Positions 23,844-36,063 of a DNA stretch of 64,000 nt are shown here, one piece after another. The position numbers and the translations under genes were made by a program. The notes below the pieces were generated by a model. It was given only the letters and a program-made list of their open reading frames with translations. It ran no database searches and was not told the origin of the DNA. The DNA lies in the NCBI GenBank assembly GCA_963921425.1, contig OY992840.1, forward strand, positions 18,268,621 to 18,332,620, given 5' to 3'. Source of the stretch: Dryas octopetala (taxonomy: Eukaryota; Streptophyta; Magnoliopsida; Rosales; Rosaceae). The first letter of the stretch is position 1, and each line of letters starts with the position of its first letter.

Positions 23844-26800
23844 TTAGGATTTCAGACAGTTGAGCAATCTGGTCCAAAACCCGCGACGAGGCTCTATTGC
23901 TTCTGGTGATTCAACAGGTTCCTTGAATTTTGCTGTCTCGCTCAATTCCTCAAATGAGTGAACAATGTTTTGAAGCCTTGCAACAAACTCTATCAACAGG
24001 GATGTAAATGTGGCTAATGACAACTGACTAGCATTTTCGTAGGTCTTGGATTCTTCCTCTGGCACTTCATCAGCCTTCGATGGAACACCTGCAGTCCATG
24101 AACTCTGTTTCATAAAAGTGCTTCTTGAGGGCAGGTTGGAGTGTTGAATATCAGGAGGTGTGGGCATGTTCAAGTGGTGGATTTCAGAGGGTGTGGAGCA
24201 CATGCCAGTTGGCCTCCCGGGCATTTGGGCATTCCAACTTTGCAGCACAGGAAAAGATCTTAGATCAAGTACAGCTTCACTATGGGATTTGTATTCCCGG
24301 AATTTATTGTCATCATCATCAGTGCTGAAGAAGTCTTGAGGTTCTCCCAGCTCCTTTGATCGGTTTCCAATCTCCCAGCTTTCTGAATTGACAAGAAGGT
24401 ATGACTTCTGGTCAATTTTCTTTTGCAACTCTTCTGCAGCATCATGCACTTCATTGAGTATATCTATTTCACCTAATTTCTCCATCCTTTTCAGTTTGTT
24501 TCCAAGTTCACGCAACACTCTAGCACCTTCAAAACCTACCCTTTGAAGCTCCTTACGAAATACTTGTCTTCGCTCAGGAGGAGCCTACATATACAAATAT
24601 TACAAGTTAAAGAAAAAGGCATTATAACCTTTCCAATAAAAACATAATTAGATGATCAATAGAATAACTCAAGGAAAATTGCAAGTACTCTTATTAGTGA
24701 TTCAAATGCACGAGGATCGTTATAGGTGAATGTACATAAAACAGGATAAGACATCCAATACTAGATATTATGTCCACCACAGGTTTCAATACTTGGCAAA
24801 CCATGAGGAATGTAGTACAAGATATTGTAGGTCATTGTAAGTTATGTAATAAGAATTCTTCGGGACAAAACCGCCAGAGATGACTTCGCAGGAACAACTT
24901 TCCTAGGCATGATTATTGACAAAAGTTCACTTTTGGAATGAGCAATACTTTCAAAAGTTCTTCAAGAGGCTCAACATATCATCATTGTCATGCTACATCA
25001 AAGCATCTTTAAAGGCACAAATGAAATGAGAATACAAAGACTGTATCTTTGCAGTTAATAGCCTCACAATGAGGTTAGAGATGGAAATGCTTAGTACCTG
25101 TATTTCAGAAAGTATACATCCGTGCAATGCCATGATCATAAATGCACAATGCCTTAGTGCACCACTTACTTTTACATAGTTCTTCCATGGATATCTAAGC
25201 ATCTTGTAACGACCATGAGGTGGCTCCCAGATAGCAAATCCCATCTTCAAATATAAATAATGAGTTAAAAAAAAACCACCTTTGCTAATGAAATGAATTG
25301 TCAATGCATCATCATATTACAATAAAGCATACCAGAGCCTCCTCTTGGCTTATAGATTCTACAGCAGATCTGTAGCCACTATAGAGTGGGTCATCAGAAG
25401 TCTGGTAGGTAAGAATTTTTGAAGGGACCCTCTCGTATTCAACACAATTAAGGTAACCATTAACACAACCTAAAAGATGATAGAGATAGTCAATGAAGAA
25501 AGCTATTATGACAAAACCAGGGTCTGGACAATTTTTTTTATTTTACATCAACAAAAAATTCAAAGCATATAGTAAATCAACCTTCCAAAGATTTTGCAAC
25601 ACCCATGAAATTTTTTACCACCAAGTTGTGTAGATCTTCACCAGCCCAGATGGGATAAATGCATATATTTACTCCCATACCAACACCAGCACCCAGTGCA
25701 ATAAGCAAGAATCGTGACACGGCTGTATACAGAAATTCCCTCGTCTTATACCCAGATATCATGATGAAACAATATGTCATCAAGAACACCCGAAATCCGT
25801 ATTCATAAGCCTTCATGGTTGGGTATAGCTTTGCATAACTTACAATAAATCCTAGCAACCACATAACATGTCATGAAAATAAAAATGGAAAAAAGAAATC
25901 AGCAACGTATATTGAACTTCCAAATGACTAACTCAGATTCTGATTGCAAATGCAGACCTACGATAAAGATACTAACGACAATAAGAGGTTCTTCCCATTG
26001 TCCAGATAACACAGATAACTCTGCCATACCCAAAGCAAGGCCTCCAGCAGAAAATGTCCCTAACCCACGGTTAAATCCTTTGCTCAGAGTCGCTCCTACA
26101 GAAGAACATGGCCACTGAAAATAAGAAAGTATCAAAGTAAAATAGACATATGTGTGCTCATGTTGGAACACAACCAAATTGCACTGAAAAAACAAAAAAA
26201 TGCTTTGTGAATCCGTGGAATGATGATTTAAAGTTAAAACAAAAAATTAAATAAAAAAGAAGTTTAAAGTTACTATTAATTATAACCTAAAGAAAGATGA
26301 TTTAACCAAAAACATCTGAACAAACAAAAAGATGTTGAATTGATTAAGGAAAGTTGTGCACCATAAAATTTTCTAGTGAAAAAGAAAAAAAATTAACTTC
26401 ACTTTAATATTGAAATCATGAGCTCCCTGCTTTTTCAAATCCCTTCAGTGATTAGTGTCTGCAGTTCCACTAATAAAATACTGCACGTTAAAATTGGTTC
26501 GATTCTTATGGATTAGCAATGCCAACACTTTACATTAACAAAAAAAGAACATTAGCATAAAAACAATAATAATAATCAATCTTTGCAAAAATGAAAAGTT
26601 ACATGCAAAGATACAGATACACGTACAGAGAGACATGCACAGAGACACACATAAAGCCAAAACCAAGACGTATAGAGCCAAAAAGACACTACCTATGCTA
26701 AACTCAAATATGAGCACAACAGTGAGAATGGCCCAAACCGAGTAGCGACTGAGCTGTTTGAGAGGCTCTTTGAGGAAAATCAGCACCGCAACGATCATCA

Positions 26801-27068
26801 AAGCTAGACCCATCTTTGCCGAGAACACGATCTTTCTCGGATCAGATCGACCCATCTGAATTGCCCTGTAAGTAACATCCTGTACAGTCCTGCAAAAGCT
26901 CACAATTCTATCGGAAACTGATCGAAAGGAGCAACAACGACGAGACTCATATGGGTGTTGTTCCTCCAGGTTGACGAAGCCCAGCTCGGAATAGTCCATG
27001 TGGGTTGAGAGCAACCTCTCTCTTTTCTCTTGGAAATTGTACTTGAACGAACCCATTTTCACTGCCAT
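23844..27068 (-). CDS. Aluminium-activated malate transporter, ALMT9-like (copy 1)
   Basis: ALMT proteins are anion channels. The long-N-terminus clade (ALMT4/6/9 type) sits in the tonoplast and moves malate or chloride, including in guard cells. Exons 27068-26693, 26095-25958, 25851-25582, 25469-25333, 25244-25098 and 24584-23844 join in frame to 602 residues, the family length. The N-terminus [12 protein letters not shown] plus an RERLL stretch is typical of this clade. Membrane segments start near residue 85 ([18 protein letters not shown]) and continue through exon 3, giving about six helices. The conserved WEPPHGRY motif is in exon 5. Exon 6 is the cytosolic helical tail with paired acidic and serine-rich stretches and ends [10 protein letters not shown]. 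The gene is intact. It is a tandem partner of the gene at 27756-30766. Confidence 0.95.
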
Positions 27069-27755
27069 GTTTTCTTTTCAGGATTAAACAGAGGAAACAG
27101 AGGGAAACAGAGGGATTGAGGATCTTATAGAAGAAAAAAAAATACAAAAGAGGTATATGAACCAGTGTTGAATTTTTCTCCTCTTTTTCCTTTCTTTTTT
27201 TGGTGGTTATAGAATTTTTGGGTTTGGATCTCAGAAAAATTTGTAATTAAAGAAATGGGTTGTTTTTTTGGTAAGTAAATTAGAGAAATGGGTTTGATAA
27301 ATTAGGTTCTGGATGCTCCAGCTAGCAAAAGAAAAAGGTACCAAATGCAAGTAAATGCATGGGTTTGGTTTTGATAGGGTGGAGGTCCTTATCGTTGGAA
27401 GTGTTGTGTAATGAACAACACCTATGCAACTCTATTTTCCATATTTAGAATAATAAAATAAATGAACTGGATTTAGACTAGTGAACACTGAACAAGAAGG
27501 AAAGAACATACCATTTCACTAATGAAATTGAATGAAATGAAAAAAGGGAACTTAAAAAGTCCTAAAATATAGCCAAATTTTGCTGGAAATTTGACCAGTA
27601 CTCGGACTAGATTTGCCGGGGGAGGTCCAAAAATTCCCCACCTCAAAATTCCCATTACATTAATTCCACATAAAAAATGCACAACAAACTAATGTGACCC
27701 TAGTTATACATACATAGACTCCAACTATTTAAAGAAGAATATTACACTACACTAG
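27069..27755. other. Promoter of ALMT copy 1 and 3' flank of ALMT copy 2
   Basis: About 690 bp. The right part (27567-27724) repeats the sequence at 31623-31804 upstream of ALMT copy 2, showing that the tandem duplication carried the promoter region. Homology ends about 30 bp before the copy 2 stop codon. Confidence 0.6.
27567..27724 (+). repeat. Duplicated ALMT upstream block, copy A
   Basis: Shares atatagcc, aattccccacctcaaaat, acaacaaactaatgt and agttatacatacata in the same order with 31623-31804. Both blocks lie upstream of an ALMT start codon. They mark the far edge of the tandem duplication unit. Confidence 0.75.
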
Positions 27756-30700
27756 TTATAATCCTAAACCCGCCTGGCTCAAATGCTTCTGGTGATCAAC
27801 AGGTTCCTTGAATTTTGCTTTCTCACTTAATTCCTGAAATGACACAACAAGATTTTGAAGCCTTGCAACAAATTCTATCAACAGGGACGAAAATGTGGCT
27901 AACGACAATTGACTAGCATTTTCAAAGGTATTGGATTGATCCTGGGGCACTTCATCAGCCTTAAATGTAACACCTGCAGGCCATGAAATCTGTTTCATGA
28001 ACGTGCTTCTTGAGGGAACACCTACGGGCAGGTTGGTGTGGTGGATATCAGGGGGTGTGAGCTGGTTGAAGGAGTGAATTTCAGGGTGTGTGGAGCTCTT
28101 GCCATTTGGTATCGCGGGCATTTGGTCATTCCAACTTTGCGCTAAAGGAAAAGATCTTAGATCAAGTACAGCTTCACTACGGGATTTGTATCCCCGGAAT
28201 CTATTTTCACCATCATCCAAGTTCAATAAGTCTTGGATTTCTTCCAGCTCATTTGGCCGATTTCCAATCTCCCAGCTTTCTGAATTGACAAGAAGGTATG
28301 ACTTCTGGTCGATTTTCTTTTGCAACTCTTCTGCAGCCTCATGCACTTCATTGAGTATATCTATAGGACCTAATTTCTCCAACTTTTTCATTTTGTCTCC
28401 AAGTTCACGTAACACTTTAGCACCTTCAAAACCTACCCTTTGAAGCTCCCTACGAAATACTTGTCTTCGCTCAGCAGGAGCCTACATATACAAACATTGG
28501 AAGTTAAAGAAAAAGACATTATAGCATTTGAAATAAAATCATAAATAGATGGATAGTTCAGAGGAAGAATTGCATTTTACTGCTTTATGAGAATTACAAA
28601 TCAGAAGGAACTACTTTTGGAATGAGCAAAACTTTGAAAAATTCTTCAAGAGGCTCAACATATCATCATTGCCATGCTACATTAAAGCATCTTAAAATGC
28701 ACAAATGAAATGAAAATACAAATACTGTATCTTTGCAGTTAATAGCCTCAAAATTTGTTGAGAGATGGAAATGTTTAGTACCTGTATTTCAGAAAGTATA
28801 CATCCATGCAATGCCATGACCATGAACGCACAATGCCTTAGTGCACCACTTACTTTTACATAGTTCTTCCATGGATATCGAAGCATTTTGTAACGACCAT
28901 GAGGTGGCTCCCAGATAGCAAATCCCATCTTCAAGCATAAATAAAGAGTTAAAAATAATCACCTTCGCTAATGCAAATGTATCATCATATTGCAATAAAG
29001 CATACCAGAGCGTCCTCTTGGCTTGTAGATTCTACAGCAGATCTGTAGCCACTATAGAGTGGGTCATCAGAAGCTTGGTAGGTAAGAATTTTGGAAGGCA
29101 CCCTCTCATATTCAACACAATTAAGGAAACCATTGACACAACCTAAAGAAAGCTAAAGATAGTCAATAAAAGAAATTGATTATAAAAAAACCAAAAGTCT
29201 TTACGATGTCTACAACAAACTTAAAGAATATAGGAAAATCAACCTTCCAGAGATTTTGCAACACCCATGAAATTTTTTACCACCAAGTTGTGTAGATCTT
29301 CACCAGCCCAGATGGGATAAATTAATATATTTACTCCCAAACCAACACCAGCACCCAATGCAATAAGCAAGAATCGCGACACAGCTGTATGGATAAATTC
29401 CCTTGTCCTATACCCAGATACCATGATGTAACAATACGTCAACAAGAACACCCGAAATCCATATTCATAAGGCTTCATTGTTGGGTATAGCTTTGCATAA
29501 GTTGCAAAAAATGCTGGCGAACACACAACAACGTCATGAAAATTGAAACAAAAAAAGTTAGCAAGATATATTGAACTTCCGAATGACTGCCAAAAATAAA
29601 GTATAGTGATTGCAAATTCAAACCTATGATAAAGATACTAGCAAATATAACAGCTTCTTCCCACTCTCCAGCTAACCCACATAACTCTGCCATACCCAAA
29701 GCAAGGCCTCCAGCAGATAATGTTCCCAACCCACGGTTAAATCCTTTGCTCAGAGTCGCTCCTACAGAACAACATAGACACTGACATTAATAAAGTAAAA
29801 TAGACATGCGTGTGCTCATGTTGGAACGCAACAAATTACACTGGAAAAAAAAATGGTGAATCTTAGCAATGAACAACCAGTAAAGGCCCAACACTAACTA
29901 AAAGGGATAAGAAAGATAATTAAAACCAAAAGGGAGATGATTGGCTTGATATAATAAAAAACATGTGAACAAACAAAAGGATTTGGATGATTAAGGAAAG
30001 CTGGGCACCATAACAACTTCTCGTGAAAAGATAAAATTAACTTCACTTCATCATTGCAATCATGAGCTCCATGCTTTTTTCAATTCATTTCAGTGATTAC
30101 ACTGTCTACTTTTTAAAATACTGCACGTTAAAATTGGTCCATTTCTTATGGATTAATAATTCCAACACTATTGTATGAACAAAAAAGAAAACTTTAGCAT
30201 CAGAAAAACAAAGAACTCCATGTTTGCAATTATGAAACATTAAACGCAAAGATACAGACACACATACAGAGACATACCCAGAGACGCCCAACAGCACAGG
30301 CACACGTGCAAATTGACGAAGACCCAGATGACAAAATGACTAAAAATAGCCAAAAACAAAACGAATAGAGCCAACTAAAAAATAAACCAATACCTATGCT
30401 GAACTCAAATACCACCACAACAGTGAGAATGGCCCAAACCGAGTAGCGACTGAGCTCTTTGAAAGGCTCTTTGAGGAAAATCAGCAGCGAAATTATCACC
30501 AATGCCAGAGCCATCTTCGCCGAGAACATGATCTTTCTCGGATCGGATCGACCCATCTGAACTGCCCGGTAAGTAACATCTCGTACAGTCCTGCACCAGC
30601 TCACAATTCTGTCGGAAACTGATCCAAAAGAGCAACAACGAGAAGACCCATATGGCTGGTCCTCGAGGTGGACGAAGCCCAGCTCTGAATAGCCCTTGTT

Positions 30701-30766
30701 GATTGAGAGCAATCTCTCTCTTTTCTCTTGGAAAGTGTACTTGAACGAACCCATTTTCGCTGCCAT
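27756..30766 (-). CDS. Aluminium-activated malate transporter, ALMT9-like (copy 2, altered C-terminus)
   Basis: Same family and role as the neighbouring copy 1. Exons 30766-30394, 29761-29624, 29513-29244, 29142-29006, 28928-28782 and 28481-27756 match copy 1 exon for exon (138, 270, 137 and 147 nt are identical in length) and give 596 residues. The membrane region, the WEPPHGRY motif and most of the cytosolic tail are conserved. Near 27795 one base is missing relative to copy 1 (ggtgatcaac against ggtgattcaac). This shifts the frame, so the last 13 residues ([13 protein letters not shown]) do not match, and the [10 protein letters not shown] ending is absent. The homology to copy 1 stops around 27768, at the duplication junction. 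The protein is probably still a channel; effect of the new tail is unknown. Confidence 0.92.
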
Positions 30767-31843
30767 TTTTTCCACTAGACACAGAGGAAAACAGAGGGAT
30801 TGAGAAATTTGTAGAAGACAATTAGTACGAAAGAGGTACGACCAGTGTTGAATTTTTTTCTCTTTTTTCCCTTTTTTTGTGGTTACAGAACTTTTGGGTT
30901 TGGATCTCAAAAAAAGTTTATGATTAAAGAATTGGGTTTGGTTTTTGTTTTGTTTGTACTTTGTAAGCAAAATAAACAAATTGGGTTTCTTTTTGTTGGT
31001 AAGTAAATTAAAGAGATGGGTTTCTTGAATTTGGTACTGAATGTAAGGAAATTCATGGGTTTGGTTTTGATGGGGGTGGAGGGCCTTCAGGCCCTTATCC
31101 AGATACGAAAGTCGAAAGGAGGTCTTACTATTTTTCATTTATATTTTCCCACATCTATAAATTGAGAAACTAATAAATTAATGAAAGTGAATGTGAATGA
31201 ATTGAAAAAGGAAACTTCAGAAGTCCAAGAATTATTGGCTTGTCGACTTCAAATATCAATGAGGAAATCTACTTTCCATGATGGGCAACTCAGGAGTCAG
31301 GACTTTTCATGCCTACTATTTAATACTCTTTTAATCTATAGAGGACCATTTAATACTACATTTTAGAATATTGCAGACACCATTTATGTAAAAGATGGAA
31401 ATTATCTTTTGAATTGTAACTCTTGAATGTGGGGCATGTAACTTTAAGCATTCTTACTCTTCCTTTGAGTTTGATAGTATGGAGAACGACTGTGATATTT
31501 ACATAACATTGCATATGCATTTGACTTCAAATAAAAATAAGTGAGTCAAACCGGTGATGTGAATATAATAGTGAGTTAGAAATAGGTCTCGAGTTTGATT
31601 CTCTTGAAAGTAGTAAAGAAAGATATAGCCAATTTTGCCGGCAAATTTGACAAGTGCTAGCAGCCTAGCACTGCCTTTTCCTATGTTAGCCCCAAAATTC
31701 CCCACCTCAAAATCTCAAATGCTCATTACATTAATTTCAAATAAAAACGCACAACAAACTAATGTAAGTTTGTGACACTAGTTATACATACATACACACT
31801 CCAAGCTCTTGTAGTTTTAAATGGGAATGAGTTCCTGGTTTAA
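30767..31843. other. Promoter of ALMT copy 2 and 3' flank of an HMA gene
   Basis: About 1.08 kb. The segment near 30767-31080 is the ALMT leader and promoter, with clear similarity to 27069-27370 (both contain gtttggatctca and a T-rich tract). The right end contains the duplicated block 31623-31804. No separate gene is seen. Confidence 0.5.
31623..31804 (+). repeat. Duplicated ALMT upstream block, copy B
   Basis: Partner of 27567-27724; see that entry. Here it lies between ALMT copy 2 and the 3' end of the HMA gene, which is probably the ancestral arrangement. Confidence 0.75.
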
Positions 31844-32415
31844 TTATATTTCTGATTGTACACAAGTTTCAACTTGGTTGTAATTGGATATGAGATTCCA
31901 AGAATTGATCAAAGGTCTCTGGCTCTGCTCATGGTTTTCGTCATCATCGCCGCTATTATTGTTGGTGTTGCTGATGAGCTCTTGTATGTCCAGTATTTCA
32001 ACTCTGCGATTTGTCTTCTTCCTTATCTTGATGGCTACGTCCTGTGGACTAAATCTTCCATACACCATCACCCTGCACTCCTTCTTTTCTATCATATGGG
32101 TCTCCAAACCTGTATATATATATATATATATATTCATGTACGTAATCATGAAGAAAAACAAACAGGTATGCATGAGATTGAGAGATTAGAGTAGAGAATT
32201 AGAGAACTTTGATCCATTTCCAAGAGGGCTTCAATGAATGAAATTCTCACCTCGCATATCAAGGAGTGCTCTCCTCACTTTTCTGTAACAACCATTGCAG
32301 TCAATATTGATTCTCATCAGCATGCAGTAGAACTGAACATGATGATCATGATTATCATCAGATTATGTAAATATAGTAGCTAGCTAGAAATTAAATATAG
32401 TACCTTGTCTGTCAT
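31844..32415 (-). CDS. Small HMA-domain metal-binding protein (HIPP-like, no isoprenyl motif)
   Basis: A cytosolic copper/zinc-binding or metallochaperone-like protein. Three exons, 32415-32404, 32332-32251 and 32109-31844, join in frame (phase 0, then phase 1) to 119 residues. The acceptor at 32333 (GTTCAG) was chosen because it alone keeps the frame. The HMA fold starts at RINIDCNGCYRKV with the metal-binding CNGC (Cys16 and Cys19). It continues through ALLDMRGLETHMIEKKE and VMVYGRFSPQDVAIKI, ending KKTNRRVEILDIQ. This last segment is characteristic of one plant HMA subgroup. The C-terminus is acidic and Asn-rich and lacks a CaaX box, so it is not a classic isoprenylated HIPP. The first exon is only four codons; a start further upstream in another exon cannot be excluded. 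Confidence 0.82.
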
Positions 32416-33310
32416 GAAATCCTTATCAGAGATCAGAGATGTAATACTGTTGCTTTGCTTCAGAATCCAAAATGGTGGAATAGACAACACAAAAAGGTTG
32501 ATAATAAAAGGCAATAATGCATGGGATAATATAGAAAACTAATGAAAAAGGAGAGTATCAACTATCATTATGAGCTGGTTATAATTCTCTGTTGATTCAT
32601 GGAGTTCTGTTCATCTATTCATCTTGGAATCTGATTCTTCCCATGCAAAGCAAAGATATGTAGAGGTTGTCAATGAGGTTAGATTTTCTCATTATATTCT
32701 TGACTTCTTTGCATTGTTTAATTTGCAATTCTCACATGCACTAAGCAAGAGCATCCCCTTTCTTGCTTCCTGAGGTGCCTATGCCGACACAAAGGCATCA
32801 CTTTTCTTAATACCCTTTTAATTTTCAAATGGTAAAAGCCTTCATCCAGGTGAAATGGGAAAGTTTATTTGACTCCAAGGAATTGAATTCTTTTTGGGAT
32901 TTCAAAATTCCTCTCCTTTTTTTTTTTTCTTCTCTAAATTTCTCTCTCTGTGTATCTCTCTGCAATCTAGTGAATGATAAATCTGGCTTTGAAATTAAGC
33001 AGAAAATGGTTTCAGGAAACACACACCAATTACTTATTTTATAAGCCAATACTTAATTTTGTACTCTTAATGTATTAGATACATTAGAAACCTCTAGGCT
33101 GCTTGCAGGGCCAAGAACTATTAACATGTTACTCATCTTAGCCAACATCAGAAATAGTACTCATAGCTAAAAGCTTTGGCATCCTGCTATGTAAGATAGA
33201 GGGTTATATATATGTGATCAACTTATACACGCTAGAGAACATAATTAATACTCGGTAATTATACACAGAGGAAATCCAATAATTCGTTATACAAAAGGGT
33301 TTTCACGCAA
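32416..33310. other. Spacer between the two HMA genes
   Basis: About 895 bp containing the promoter of the downstream HMA gene and the 3' end of the upstream one. AT-rich, with a CT-rich patch at 32935-32965. No gene recognised. Confidence 0.4.
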
Positions 33311-33979
33311 TCAAAGACGGTGATGGAGGGAAGAAAATCTTGCAATCCATGAGGCTTTGTGAGATAGGGTTCTGCAGAAGGCAGGCACTTTTCTTAGAGA
33401 TCCTTTACGGACAGATTTACGAGTGAGTGTAACCTTCTTGTCTAAAAGATGTACCATTATGGACTCCACATCTGCAAAGTTAAATGTACAACCCACATCA
33501 ACAAGAACAATACCAATCATATGATGCATATCTAATAGCTCAATCAAGGCTTTGAGAAACTCTTACCATCAACATCTGAAATCGCCTTGGCTGTGCTCTT
33601 CTGGCACTTGGTGCATCGTAAATCAGCAGCTATAACCACTTCCTGGGTCTAGTTCCAATAGTACCCCAATCATATATATTTACATTTTTCATAGTAACAT
33701 ATAATATTTAAGCATGAACTACGTACCAACATCAATATATATCTACATATGTGTTCGAAAGCAGTGAATGAGTGAGTGAGCGAGCGAGTGGGGGAGGGGA
33801 CTAACCAGAGGTATTTCTAAGGTTCTAGCAGAAGCAGTGACTCGAGGACGTAGCCACCTATTGGCCTTGTGAGTTTTTAGTCGAGCAAACTTCTTCTTAA
33901 CCCAACAAGTCGGATACATGACTTTGTTGTGTGAATCTTTTAAAAACCAAGGCAATGATAAACCATAAACCATTACCAT
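33311..33979 (-). CDS. HMA-domain protein with basic N-terminal extension
   Basis: Probable heavy-metal-binding protein. Exons 33979-33806, 33642-33567 and 33471-33311 (GT-AG, phases 0 and 1) give 136 residues. A second in-frame ATG at 33973 is equally possible. Residues 59 onward form the HMA unit: EVVIAADLRCTKCQKS with the metal-binding CTKC, helix AKAISDVDDVESI, and strands VHLLDKKVTLTRK. The domain is shorter than the usual 65-70 residues, ending in a basic, serine-rich tail. The N-terminal 58 residues are basic and tryptophan-rich and match nothing I recognise; part of them may be an annotation artefact if the true start is near SARTLEIPL. It lies head-to-tail with the other HMA gene, but the two proteins are only distantly alike. 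Confidence 0.7.
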
Positions 33980-34851
33980 ATATATAATAGAATAAAAAAG
34001 AATGCTTATATATATGTATTCATTAAATCTGCTTGGCTTCAGTTCACCTACTGATTAATACAAAAAGGGAAAGGTTTGATTGTTCAAACGAATTGGACCA
34101 TTTGATTCAGAAATCTGATCTATATGATTTAGAGCGATGCCTTAAGAAAATCCTCAGTTCTTGAATGGCCTTAAACTTTTCTCGCTCATTTTTCCTTTCT
34201 TTTACTTCTCATTCAAAAATGGACGTACAGAAACAGAATCATGGAATTGTGGTCCAATGGTATATGTACAGGGGACTTTTTGAATCACAGCAAACACTTT
34301 ATGCTTTAGGAGTTTTATGATCAATGAGCATTTACGTCATTACATGGAGAAGGTGAAGAAAGAAATGAAGGTTTTAAATTTATCATCAATTTGTACCTAA
34401 AATGGCAGAACTTACAGGTAGAACATCGATCAATCAGACAATCACATTAATTTTTTAAATTGTTTTTTGTTTTTGCTTGATTTATGGAGGTCTTAAAGGT
34501 TAACTGGATGTTGATACCTTATTTTGACAAGATGTTTAAATTGTTGGAAGTTCTTTATCCCAATATAAATTAGAAGTTAATTTCATAGTTCATACCATTT
34601 AAGGACTCGAATTTCAGTAGATCATGACCCATGACCAGAAATTTGATGTTTCTCTCTCTCTCTCTCTCTCCTTTTTTTCATTTTTTTTACTTGTACAAAA
34701 ATGTAAAATTCAAAGTTTGTTTTATGTCATTTGAACTGTGGTAAAAGGGTACACATCCAAATACACTCGCAAAATTCAAGGCTAGCTAGTTTTCCAATCA
34801 CAAAAATTTGATTATTTGAGCAATTGAGCTTAATGCGCATGTTAGTTAAGC
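33980..34851. other. Intergenic region between divergent HMA and LTP genes
   Basis: About 870 bp of AT-rich sequence between two divergent starts. A CT run of about 20 bp is at 34649-34670. No gene recognised. Confidence 0.4.
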
Positions 34852-35050
34852 ATACCTTTGGGAATCTGAGCAAGAATCACATGCAGAACAACACACACTT
34901 TGCATGTAGCAACAAACACTCAAAATTACATGCACATAATTCATCTATTTACACCTTTGGGGAAAGAGAGCAAGACGTGCATGCCGAATAACACACACCA
35001 AGCATGTAGCAAATCACACTCAAAACATGCATATGCTACTATTTACACCT
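34852..35050 (+). promoter_or_regulatory. Tandemly duplicated ~99-bp promoter block with RY motifs, upstream of the LTP gene
   Basis: Two units, about 34852-34950 and 34951-35050, share the order acctttgg, gagcaaga, acacacac, gcatgtagcaa, cactcaaaa and ctattta. RY elements (CATGCA or its reverse TGCATG) occur at 34880, 34901, 34929, 34978 and 35026. RY motifs bind B3-type factors (ABI3/FUS3/LEC2). The block ends about 36 bp before the ATG at 35086. Regulation through these sites is an inference. Confidence 0.6.
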
Positions 35051-35085
35051 TGGTAATCTCTAGTTCTTCTACATAAGGAGACAAC

Positions 35086-36063
35086 ATGGCTTCTCTTCAC
35101 TCTCTGCTTCAATACCCTTTTGCAATTTCCTCTCTGACTCTACTCCTTCTCATTTCGCTTCCGCAATCCACCCTTTCACAAAACTCCAACTCCTCAACCC
35201 CTACCATATCTCAATGCGCCCCACAGCTGCTTCCTCTGGCCGCTTGTGCACCATTTGTGCAAGGCACTGCCCAATCACCTGCACAATCATGTTGTAACAA
35301 CCTCAACACAGTCTATAGCCAGCAGCCAAACTGCCTTTGCATTTTGCTGAATGGCACTACTTTGAGCTCTTTCCCTATTAACAGCACGCGTGCGCTTCAG
35401 CTCCCTGCTCTTTGCAGCCTTCAAATTGACATCTATGCTTGTCCAGGTAAATTCTCTGCTCTGAGTCCAACTCTGGTAAGTGTTAAGTCAGGTGTAAATG
35501 GTTATATTAGCATTTTACTGGGTATCATTTTTTGGCTCCAATTTTATTTTATTTTTTCCTTCTTTGGTGGTTTTGTTGCAGGGGTACAGGTGCCTCCTAG
35601 CTCACCTAGTTCTCAAGTTTCACTTGGGTCAAACTCCAACTCAACTGCTACTAATTCTACAGTCGCTGGTATGAAAAAATATCAACCTTTTACATTTGTC
35701 TATAATCCCTCTAATTAATATAGTGATTCCCTCAAAAGTAATTAGCAATTAAAAAATAGTATGAACTATCACTATCCATCAGATTGACTTTGCTTGTTTT
35801 TAATCTTTTTCCTATACCCTCTAGGCTCATAAATTCGATTATTTCAATTAGATTTTTCCTATTCAGGTCTTGAATTCTGACTTGGGTTTGTTATGATTCT
35901 CTATTTTATTGGGATTTCAGCCTCTCCAATGGTTCAAGCTGCACCAAGACCCATGGTGGGGTTAGGGTTTGGCAGAAGTGCTGGTATCAAATTGAAGAAG
36001 GGCAGCTATCTCGCAGTGGTGTTGGCTATGGCAGGTTTTCTGATGACTGGAGTTCTATCTTGA
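35086..36063 (+). CDS. GPI-anchored non-specific lipid-transfer protein (LTPG/xylogen type)
   Basis: An extracellular lipid-binding protein tethered to the plasma membrane; LTPGs take part in cuticle or suberin lipid export. Exons 35086-35446, 35582-35668 and 35921-36063 join in phase 1 to 196 residues. A signal peptide covers residues 1-31 (LTLLLLISLP core). The eight-cysteine motif is complete: Cys44, 54, 69-70, 83, 85, 110 and 119, with the CC and CLC signatures. A Ser/Asn/Thr-rich linker with N-glycosylation sites (NSTA, NSTV) follows. The C-terminus is a hydrophobic segment (YLAVVLAMAGFLMTGVLS) typical of a GPI-attachment signal. Reading through the first intron would give a 210-residue product without the GPI signal, but the donor and acceptor are good. 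Confidence 0.93.

Noticed and set aside
30230-31138. 302-codon ORF reading through ALMT copy 2 exon 1
   Set aside because: It runs through a good splice donor at 30393 and starts far upstream; only the part 30394-30766 matches the family.
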